This document shows positions 14,447 to 20,574 of a DNA stretch of 20,574 nt, piece after piece. Position 1 is the stretch's first letter, and each line of letters opens with the position of its first letter. The notes below the pieces were generated by a model. It saw only the letters and a list, made by a program, of their open reading frames with translations, was not told where the DNA came from and did no database searches. Origin of the DNA: Pseudomonadota bacterium. Lineage in GTDB: Bacteria > Pseudomonadota > Gammaproteobacteria > Burkholderiales > Burkholderiaceae_C. The stretch lies in the NCBI GenBank assembly GCA_023415035.1, contig JAEZLX010000059.1, positions 1 through 20,574 on the forward strand. The letters are read 5' to 3'. A program made the translations under genes and the position numbers.

Positions 14447-17146
14447 TTACGCGTAGAGGGGATTCACCTTTTCGGTGTTGATGCCGTACTTCTTGATCGC
14501 TTCGGCCACCTTGGCCACGGGCACCTTGCCCTCCTCGGCCAGGGCCTTCAGGGCCGCCACGGTGATGTAGTGGCGGTTAATCTCGAAGTGCTCGCGCAGC
14601 TTGCTGCGGAAGTCGCTGCGGCCGAAGCCGTCGGTGCCCAGCACCTTGTAGGCACGGCCGGCCGGCATGAACGGACGGATCTGCTCGGCGTAGTTCTTCA
14701 TGTAGTCGGTGGACGCCACCACCGGGCCTGAGCTCTTGCCCAGCTGCTGTGCCACGAAGGGCACGCGCGGCGTTTCCAGCGGGTGCAGCATGTTCCAGCG
14801 CTCGGCATCCTGGCCGTCACGGGCCAGCTCGTTGAAGCTCGGGCAGCTCCACACATCGGCCTGTACGCCCCAGTCGGTGGCCAGCAGCTTTTGCGCCTCC
14901 AGCGACTCGCGCAGGATCGAACCCGAGCCAAGCAGTTGCACGCGCTTGTCGCCCTCGGCACCGGGCTTGCACAGATACATGCCCTTGATGATCTGCTCTT
15001 CCGTACCGGGCTGCAGGCCGGGCATGGCGTAGTTCTCGTTGAGCAGCGTGATGTAGTAGAAGACGTTCTCCTGCCACTCGACCATGCGCTTGAGGCCATC
15101 GTGCATGATCACGGCCACTTCGTGCGCAAAGGTCGGGTCGTAGCTGATGCAGTTCGGGATCGTGCCGGCCAGGATGTGGCTGTGGCCGTCCTCGTGCTGC
15201 AGGCCTTCACCGTTGAGCGTGGTGCGGCCCGAAGTGCCGCCCAGCAGGAAGCCGCGCGCCTGCATGTCGCCGGCCGCCCAGGCCAGATCGCCGATGCGCT
15301 GGAAGCCGAACATCGAGTAGTACACGTAGAACGGGATCATGATCCGGTTGTTCGTGCTGTAGCTCGTGGCGGCGGCGATCCACGACGCCATGCCACCGGC
15401 CTCGTTGATGCCTTCCTGCAGGATCTGGCCGGCCTTGTCTTCCTTGTAGTACATGACCTGGTCGCGGTCGACCGGGGTATACAGCTGGCCCTTGGGGTTG
15501 TAGATGCCGATCTGGCGGAACAGGCCTTCCATGCCGAAGGTGCGCGCCTCGTCCACCAGGATGGGCACCACGCGCGGGCCCAGAGCCTTGTCACGCAGCA
15601 GTTGCGTGAGGAAACGGACATAGGCTTGCGTCGTGCTGATCTCGCAGCCTTCGGCCGTCGGCTCGGTCACCGCCTTGAACGTGTCCAGCGAGGGAACGGT
15701 GAATTGCTCGTCCGCCTTCTGGCGGCGCTTGGGCAGGTAACCACCCAGCGCCTTGCGGCGCTCATGCAGGTACTTCATCTCCGGCGTGTCATCTGCCGGC
15801 TTGTAGTACGGAATCTTGTGCAGCTCGCTGTCGGGGATCGGGATGTTGAAGCGGTCGCGGATGTACTTGATGTCCTCGTCCGAGAGCTTCTTGGTCTGGT
15901 GGACCGTGTTCTTGCCTTCGCCGGCCTTGCCCATGCCATAGCCCTTGATGGTCTTGACCAGCAGGACCGTGGGCTGTCCCTTGTGTTCGTTGGCGGCGTG
16001 GAAGGCTGCGTACACCTTCTCCGGCTCATGGCCACCGCGGCGCAGCTCGAAGATCTCCTCGTCGGTCATGTGCTCGACAAGCTTGGCCGTCTCGGGGTAC
16101 TTGCCGAAGAAGTGCTTGCGAACATAGGCACCGTCATTGGCCTTCATGGCCTGGTAGTCGCCGTCCAGCGTCTCCATCATCAGCTGCTTGAGCTTGCCGG
16201 ACTTGTCGCGCGCCAGCAGCTCGTCCCAGCCCTTGCCCCACAACAGCTTGATCACATTCCAGCCACTGCCGCGGAATTCGCCCTCCAGCTCCTGCACGAT
16301 CTTGCCGTTGCCGCGCACCGGACCGTCCAGGCGCTGCAGGTTGCAGTTGATCACGAAAACGAGGTTGTCCAGGTTTTCGCGCGCGGCAAGGCTGATGGCG
16401 CCCAGCGATTCGGGCTCGTCCATCTCGCCGTCACCGCAGAACACCCAGACCTTGCGGTTTTCGGTGTTGGCAATGCCGCGGGCGTGTAGGTACTTCAGGA
16501 AGCGTGCCTGGTAGATGGCCATCAGCGGGCCCAGGCCCATGGACACCGTCGGGAACTGCCAGAAATCGGGCATCAGCTTCGGGTGCGGATAGCTGGACAG
16601 GCCCTTGCCGTCCACTTCCTGACGGAAGTTGTCCAGCTGCTCCTCGGTCAGGCGACCTTCAAGGTAGGCGCGTGCGTAGATGCCGGGCGCGCTGTGACCC
16701 TGTATATAGAGCAGGTCGCCGCCGTGGTTCTCGCTCTCGGCGTGCCAGAAATGGTTGAAACCCGCGCCAAACATGCTGGCCACGGACGCGAACGAGCCGA
16801 TGTGGCCGCCCAGGTCACCGCCATCGGCGGGATTCAGGCGGTTGGCACGCACCACCATGGCCATGGCGTTCCAGCGCATGTAGGCGCGCAGGCGCTTTTC
16901 GATCGCGATGTTGCCGGGGCAACGGGCTTCCTGGGACGGCTCGATGGTGTTCACATAGCCCGTGTTGGCCGAGAACGGCAGGTCGATGCTGTTCTGGCGG
17001 GCTTCCTCGAGCAACTGCTCCAGCAGGAAGTGCGCGCGTTCGGGCCCTTCCTTCTGAATGACGGCGTCCAGCGCCTCCATCCATTCGCGGGTCTCCTGGG
17101 CATCGATGTCGATCATGCCCTGACTGTTCGGGGGGGTCGCTGACAT
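14447..17146 (-). CDS. aceE: Pyruvate dehydrogenase E1 component, homodimeric type
   Basis: This ThDP-dependent enzyme decarboxylates pyruvate and reductively acetylates the E2 lipoyl group. I take the ATG at 17144-17146 (899 residues), which has AGGAGA 6 bases upstream; an in-frame ATG at 17179 adds 11 residues without family similarity. The N-terminal region (about 10-50, ETREWMEALDAVIQKEGPERA) is the segment that binds E2. GGHIGSFAS (113-121) and HSAPGIYARAYLEGRL (151-166) are conserved E1p stretches. The ThDP motif runs from GDGEMDEPES (238-247) to INCNLQ (266-271). The middle and C-terminal transketolase-like domains follow. The length fits the homodimeric bacterial E1p (about 890 residues), not the alpha2-beta2 type. 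It is first in aceE-aceF-lpdA and is preceded by a good promoter shared with a divergent sensor-kinase gene. Confidence 0.97.
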   Translation of the reverse strand: MSATPPNSQGMIDIDAQETREWMEALDAVIQKEGPERAHFLLEQLLEEARQNSIDLPFSANTGYVNTIEPSQEARCPGNIAIEKRLRAYMRWNAMAMVVRANRLNPADGGDLGGHIGSFASVASMFGAGFNHFWHAESENHGGDLLYIQGHSAPGIYARAYLEGRLTEEQLDNFRQEVDGKGLSSYPHPKLMPDFWQFPTVSMGLGPLMAIYQARFLKYLHARGIANTENRKVWVFCGDGEMDEPESLGAISLAARENLDNLVFVINCNLQRLDGPVRGNGKIVQELEGEFRGSGWNVIKLLWGKGWDELLARDKSGKLKQLMMETLDGDYQAMKANDGAYVRKHFFGKYPETAKLVEHMTDEEIFELRRGGHEPEKVYAAFHAANEHKGQPTVLLVKTIKGYGMGKAGEGKNTVHQTKKLSDEDIKYIRDRFNIPIPDSELHKIPYYKPADDTPEMKYLHERRKALGGYLPKRRQKADEQFTVPSLDTFKAVTEPTAEGCEISTTQAYVRFLTQLLRDKALGPRVVPILVDEARTFGMEGLFRQIGIYNPKGQLYTPVDRDQVMYYKEDKAGQILQEGINEAGGMASWIAAATSYSTNNRIMIPFYVYYSMFGFQRIGDLAWAAGDMQARGFLLGGTSGRTTLNGEGLQHEDGHSHILAGTIPNCISYDPTFAHEVAVIMHDGLKRMVEWQENVFYYITLLNENYAMPGLQPGTEEQIIKGMYLCKPGAEGDKRVQLLGSGSILRESLEAQKLLATDWGVQADVWSCPSFNELARDGQDAERWNMLHPLETPRVPFVAQQLGKSSGPVVASTDYMKNYAEQIRPFMPAGRAYKVLGTDGFGRSDFRSKLREHFEINRHYITVAALKALAEEGKVPVAKVAEAIKKYGINTEKVNPLYA

Positions 17147-17171
17147 GTACTGTCTCCTGTGCGTTGCTAAA

Positions 17172-17186
17172 CCGGCCATGCGCCGG
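17172..17186 (-). promoter_or_regulatory. Small hairpin in the aceE leader
   Basis: CCGGC (17172-17176) and GCCGG (17182-17186) pair around five bases, about 15 bases upstream of the aceE Shine-Dalgarno within the probable 5' untranslated region. It is short, and its significance is uncertain. Confidence 0.3.
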
Positions 17187-17202
17187 GCCTCATATCGGGC
17201 GG

Positions 17203-17231
17203 ATTCTCACACAAAGATGCCCCATTTTCAA
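17203..17231 (-). promoter_or_regulatory. Sigma70-type promoter of aceE-aceF-lpdA
   Basis: Read on the minus strand, TTGAAA (complement of 17226-17231, 5 of 6 consensus bases) is followed after exactly 17 bases by GAGAAT (complement of 17203-17208, 4 of 6). The -10 hexamer is preceded by TGT, an extended -10 TGn element. Transcription would begin near 17196, giving a leader of about 50 nt. Positions 17225-17270 upstream of the start are AT-rich, possibly an UP element or regulator site shared with the divergent kinase gene. Confidence 0.65.
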
Positions 17232-17308
17232 CATGTGCTTTTTATTTTTACATAACGAAATTTGACCGCAAAACAAGCCCCATTCCCTCGCGTAGACTCG
17301 ACAGCACG

Positions 17309-19870
17309 ATGAACAAGTCCTCGCGGCCCGTCTCTACCATCGCGCCAAAAGCAGAGAGCCGGCACTGGTGGAAACGCTGGTGGCGGCGGCTTCCGCCTGC
17401 GCGCCAGGACCGCTTCGCCACGCTCGGCCCGCTGATGGCCGTCCTGCTGTTCCTTCTGGCCATTGCCGTGGCCATCACCTACCTCCGTCTGGAAGAACTG
17501 GAGCGCGAGCAGGAAGCCGTCACCCGCGACGTCGAATACGCGCAGCAGCGGCTGCGCCTGCGACTGCTCGAGCGCCAGGAGCAGCTCATGCGCCTGGCCC
17601 GCGATGTCTCCGACCGGGAGATCGAAGCCAGCGAGTTCGAGTTCCAGGCCGAATCCCTGATCAGCCAGTTTCCCGAGCTGCAGGCCATCACGTGGATCGA
17701 CGCGCGCCGGATCATCATCTCGCGCTATGCCTCGCCCAGCGCCCCCGCGCACATGCAGCGGCTGCCCGGCTCGACCATCACCATAGAGGAAATGGACGGT
17801 TCCTACGAGCTGGCACGCGACCTGCGGCAGCCGGTGTACTCCCGCCCGCTGGGAGAAAGGCCTGTCCCATCATCGCTGATCCTGCAGATCCCGCTCGCGG
17901 AGCAGGGACGTTTTGCCGGCTCGATCATGGGCGAGTACTCGGTCGACGGCCTGCTGCGCTTCGGCATTCCGTCCGAGGTCATGGCGCGCTACGCCGTGGC
18001 CCTGCAGGACGACACCGGCCGGGTCCTGGCCGGTGCCCTGCAGTCGCCCGGCAGCGTCATCCGCCTGCTGCCCTGGTCCAACAAGCCGCTGGAACATGAG
18101 GTGCCCGTCTCCCCGATCGGCAACGGCCTGATCCTCAAGGCCCAAGGCTACCGCACCTCGCAGGCCATTGTCGGCAGCGGATTCTTCTGGGTCATCGGTG
18201 CGCTGAGCGCGCTCACCGTCTGGATGCTGATCGGCACCTGGCGCCACACCCGCAAGCGCGTGCAGACGCAGCAGGCCCTGGTGGCCGAGACCAACTTCCG
18301 CCGCGCCATGGAGAACTCCATGCTCACGGGCATGCGGGCCCTGGACATGCAGGGGCGCATCACCTACGTGAACCCCGCCTTCTGCTCCATGACTGGCTGG
18401 ACGGAAGCGGAACTGGTAGGCCGCACCGCGCCATTCCCCTACTGGCCGGAAGAAGACCACGAATCGCTCGCGGCCAGGCTGGAAGACGAGCTCAGCGGCC
18501 GCTCGACCCCTGGCGGCTTCGAGGTGCGCGTGCGTCGCCGGGACGGCAGCATCTTCGATGCACGCATGTATGTGTCGCCCCTCATCGATCCCAACGGCCA
18601 CCAGACCGGCTGGATGACCTCGATGACCGACATCACCGAGCCCAAGCGCATCCGCGAGGAGCTGTCGGCGTCGTACGAGCGCTTCACGACCGTGCTCGAG
18701 TCGCTGGACTCGGCCGTCTCGGTCGCGCCGCTGGGCAGCGACGAGATGCTGTTCACCAACCGGATGTACCGCCACTGGTTCGGCGCCCGTGGCCAGGGCC
18801 ACCGGGAGCTGGTCGAACTGGCGAGCAACCAGCCGGGGCCTGCCTCCGACGAGGGCGATGCCGTCGACGCCTTCGCGGGCATGCCCACCGAAAGCCTCAC
18901 GGATGCGGGAGCGGAAAACTCCGAGGTTTTCGTGCCCGCGCTGGGCCGCTGGCTGGAGGTGCGCACCCGCTACCTCACCTGGGTGGACGGACGTCTGGCC
19001 CAGATGGTGATCGCCAGCGACATCACAGCGCGCCGCAACGCCGAGGAGCAGGCCGCCCGCCAGGCCGAGCGCGCCCAGACCGCCAGCCGTCTGATCACCA
19101 TGGGCGAGATGGCCTCCAGCGTCGCGCACGAGCTCAACCAGCCGCTGACGGCCATCAGCAACTACTGCAACGGCATGATTTCGCGCCTGCGCGAAAACCG
19201 CATCTCGGAGCAAGACCTGCTGACCGCCCTGGAAAAGACGGCGCGGCAAGCCCAGCGGGCGGGCCAGATCATCCAGCGCATCCGCTCGTTCGTGAAACGC
19301 AGCGAACCCAATCCGACCCTCTCCGACGTGTCCGTCATGGTCAGCAACGCCATCGAGCTGGCCGAGATCGAGCTGCGGCGCCAGAACGTGCGACTGAGTT
19401 CCTACGTCGCCGCCCGCCTGCCGCAGCTCATGGTCGACCCGATCCTGATCGAGCAGGTGCTCATCAACCTGCTCAAGAACGCCGGCGAGGCCATCGTCCA
19501 GGCCGAGCGGCCAGCGGGAGCGCGCTCCGTCGAGGTGCGTGTCGCCCCCGCCCGCCAGGAGGACCAGGACGTGGTCAAATTCTCGGTGCGCGACTCGGGC
19601 AAGGGCGTGCCACCGGAGATGATCGACCGCATCTACGAAGCGTTCTATAGCACCAAGAGCGAGGGCATGGGCATTGGCCTGAAGTTGTGCCGCAGCATCG
19701 TCGAGTCGCACCATGGCCGCATGCGGGTCGAGAACCTCTACAATGGCGACGAGGTGGCCGGCTGCTGCTTCAGTTTCTGGATCCCGGTTCACTCCCGGCT
19801 ACGGTCCGAGGCGGGAGATCCCCCTGCGGGGCCCGCGCGTCCTTCGTACACGGAAGAAAGAGCGAGATGA
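17309..19870 (+). CDS. Membrane-bound PAS-domain sensor histidine kinase
   Basis: Its 853 residues form an inner-membrane sensor that would phosphorylate the response regulator encoded next to it. A basic N terminus precedes a first transmembrane segment (about 41-58). Residues about 60-288 are probably periplasmic and contain the input domain, which I do not recognise; a heptad-like stretch (62-95) follows TM1. TM2 is at about 289-309. A PAS domain occupies about 326-445, with FEVRVRRRDGS and TDITEPKR typical of S-box endings, and a second PAS-like domain about 455-575 (SDITARRNAEEQ). HisKA has the H-box VAHELNQPLTAI with phospho-acceptor His607. The ATPase domain shows the N-box (LLKNAGEAI, Asn724) and G boxes (RDSGKGVP; GMGIGLKLCRSIVESHHG). 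This resembles DctB/DctS- and FixL-type kinases. The start has no clear Shine-Dalgarno. It ends in a 4-base overlap with the regulator gene. Confidence 0.93.
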   Translation: MNKSSRPVSTIAPKAESRHWWKRWWRRLPPARQDRFATLGPLMAVLLFLLAIAVAITYLRLEELEREQEAVTRDVEYAQQRLRLRLLERQEQLMRLARDVSDREIEASEFEFQAESLISQFPELQAITWIDARRIIISRYASPSAPAHMQRLPGSTITIEEMDGSYELARDLRQPVYSRPLGERPVPSSLILQIPLAEQGRFAGSIMGEYSVDGLLRFGIPSEVMARYAVALQDDTGRVLAGALQSPGSVIRLLPWSNKPLEHEVPVSPIGNGLILKAQGYRTSQAIVGSGFFWVIGALSALTVWMLIGTWRHTRKRVQTQQALVAETNFRRAMENSMLTGMRALDMQGRITYVNPAFCSMTGWTEAELVGRTAPFPYWPEEDHESLAARLEDELSGRSTPGGFEVRVRRRDGSIFDARMYVSPLIDPNGHQTGWMTSMTDITEPKRIREELSASYERFTTVLESLDSAVSVAPLGSDEMLFTNRMYRHWFGARGQGHRELVELASNQPGPASDEGDAVDAFAGMPTESLTDAGAENSEVFVPALGRWLEVRTRYLTWVDGRLAQMVIASDITARRNAEEQAARQAERAQTASRLITMGEMASSVAHELNQPLTAISNYCNGMISRLRENRISEQDLLTALEKTARQAQRAGQIIQRIRSFVKRSEPNPTLSDVSVMVSNAIELAEIELRRQNVRLSSYVAARLPQLMVDPILIEQVLINLLKNAGEAIVQAERPAGARSVEVRVAPARQEDQDVVKFSVRDSGKGVPPEMIDRIYEAFYSTKSEGMGIGLKLCRSIVESHHGRMRVENLYNGDEVAGCCFSFWIPVHSRLRSEAGDPPAGPARPSYTEERAR

Positions 19871-20493
19871 GTTTGATCCCCAAAAAAGGCACCGTCTACG
19901 TGGTCGATGACGACGAAGCGGTGCGCGACTCCCTGCAATGGCTGCTCGAGGGCAAGGACTACCGGGTACGCTGTTTCGAATCAGCCGAAGCGTTTCTCAG
20001 CCGCTACGACGCCCGCGAGGTAGCCTGCCTGATCGCCGACATCCGCATGGGCGGCATGTCTGGGATGGAGCTGCAGGAGCGCCTGCTGGAGCGCCAGTCA
20101 CCGCTGCCGATCGTCTTCATCACCGGCCACGGCGACGTGCCCATGGCCGTCGAATCAATGAAAAAAGGCGCGCTGGACTTCATCCAGAAGCCGTTCAAGG
20201 AAGAGCAGCTGCTCGAACTCGTCGAGCGCATGCTGGACAAGGCCAAGGACACCTTTGCCATCCACCAGCAGGCGGCCAGCCGCGACGCCCTGCTGTCCAA
20301 GCTCACCGGCCGCGAGGCCCAGGTGCTTGAGCGCATCGTCGCCGGCCGCCTGAACAAGCAGATTGCCGACGATCTGGGCATCAGCATCAAGACCGTCGAG
20401 GCGCACCGCGCCAACATCATGGAAAAGCTCGGCGCCAATACCGTCGCCGACCTGCTCAAGATCGCCCTCGGGCAGACCACGGTCAAGATCTGA
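19867..20493 (+). CDS. FixJ/LuxR-type response regulator
   Basis: This is a cytoplasmic transcriptional regulator of 208 residues. The receiver domain (about 8-122) contains the acidic pair Asp14-Asp15, the phospho-acceptor Asp58 (LIADIRMGGMSG), Thr86 in FITGHGD and Lys108 in QKPF. A linker of about 20 residues leads to a LuxR/GerE helix-turn-helix at about 144-202 (LTGREAQVLERIVAGRLNKQIADDLGISIKTVEAHR). The architecture is that of FixJ, TtrR, DctR and TodT. Its ATG overlaps the kinase stop codon (ATGA), implying translational coupling and a dedicated kinase-regulator pair. The pair is divergent from aceE, so regulation of pyruvate dehydrogenase or of organic-acid uptake is a reasonable but unproven guess. 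An intrinsic terminator follows 17 bases after the stop codon. Confidence 0.95.
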   Translation: MSLIPKKGTVYVVDDDEAVRDSLQWLLEGKDYRVRCFESAEAFLSRYDAREVACLIADIRMGGMSGMELQERLLERQSPLPIVFITGHGDVPMAVESMKKGALDFIQKPFKEEQLLELVERMLDKAKDTFAIHQQAASRDALLSKLTGREAQVLERIVAGRLNKQIADDLGISIKTVEAHRANIMEKLGANTVADLLKIALGQTTVKI

Positions 20494-20510
20494 TTCCCAT
20501 CCTCTCCATC

Positions 20511-20545
20511 GACGCCCGCCCCTTCCGGCGGGCGTCTTTCTTTCC
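20511..20545 (+). terminator. Intrinsic terminator after the two-component operon
   Basis: Perfect 10-bp arms GACGCCCGCC (20511-20520) and GGCGGGCGTC (20527-20536) enclose CCTTCC and are followed directly by TTTCTTT (20537-20543). It begins 17 bases after the response-regulator stop codon. This is the clearest rho-independent terminator in the window. Confidence 0.92.
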
Positions 20546-20564
20546 CCCGACCGAGATACCCACC

Positions 20565-20574
20565 ATGACCGCAC
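20565..20574 (+). CDS. Possible start of a further gene, cut by window edge
   Basis: After the terminator, an ATG at 20565-20567 opens a frame reading M-T-A before the window ends. It is preceded by GAGATACCC, a weak ribosome site. Three codons cannot identify it. From memory of Comamonadaceae gene order, folD (which often begins M-T-A-Q) is a possibility, but this is only a guess. Confidence 0.3.

Noticed and set aside
17147..17179. Upstream extension of aceE by 11 codons
   Set aside because: The downstream ATG has a well-spaced AGGAGA, and the extra residues do not resemble E1p N termini.
17870..19792. Minus-strand open frame of 640 codons opposite the sensor kinase
   Set aside because: The plus-strand kinase has H, N and G boxes in order; the antisense frame has no domain and no ribosome site.
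1..20574. Mobile elements, CRISPR arrays, tRNA/rRNA genes, prophage or defence systems
   Set aside because: I saw no transposase, integrase, direct-repeat spacer array, cloverleaf or defence-type domain. Base composition and gene style are uniform, as expected of chromosomal core metabolism.

Overview
The window is GC-rich, compact and bacterial. Gene content, gene order and protein style point to a betaproteobacterium of the Burkholderiales, most likely Comamonadaceae or a close family. The grounds are a 2-oxoglutarate dehydrogenase cluster (E1-E2-E3) and a pyruvate dehydrogenase cluster of the homodimeric E1 type (aceE-aceF-lpdA). In the latter, E2 carries two lipoyl domains and E3 carries its own N-terminal lipoyl domain. 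The placement is inferred from recognition of these families, not from a database search.

Layout from left to right. Positions 1-5417 (minus strand) hold the oxoglutarate dehydrogenase operon, transcribed sucA -> sucB -> lpd, with the lpd 3' end cut by the window edge. Positions 5595-5966 (minus) encode a small ArsR-type regulator. Positions 6073-7977 (minus) encode propionate-CoA ligase PrpE, preceded by a leader with a strong hairpin and a 12-bp perfect palindrome. Positions 8121-10060 (minus) hold a two-gene unit, a class III (CaiB/BaiF) CoA-transferase followed by an isochorismatase-family hydrolase. Positions 10294-10827 (plus) encode a small exported NlpC/P60 peptidase with a promoter placed so that its mRNA may be leaderless. 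Positions 10948-17146 (minus) hold the pyruvate dehydrogenase operon aceE -> aceF -> lpdA, with a good sigma70-type promoter at about 17203-17231. Diverging from it, positions 17309-20493 (plus) encode a membrane PAS histidine kinase and a FixJ/LuxR-type response regulator that overlap by 4 bases and end in a clear intrinsic terminator. A new reading frame (M-T-A...) begins at 20565 and runs off the window.

The genes converge on acyl-CoA supply. Pyruvate dehydrogenase makes acetyl-CoA, oxoglutarate dehydrogenase makes succinyl-CoA in the TCA cycle, PrpE activates propionate, and the CoA-transferase moves CoA between organic acids. The two-component system shares its upstream region with aceE and is the obvious local candidate for carbon-source control, but nothing in the sequence proves this.

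Most of the window is conserved core metabolism and I see no wholly new system. The points worth a second look are the mosaic relationship among the three PDH lipoyl domains, the putative leaderless peptidase gene, the shared aceE/kinase control region, structured RNA elements between the odh genes, and undecorated palindromes upstream of prpE and of the CoA-transferase. No stretch longer than about 235 bases lacks a gene. I saw no tRNA, rRNA, insertion sequence, CRISPR array or prophage feature.
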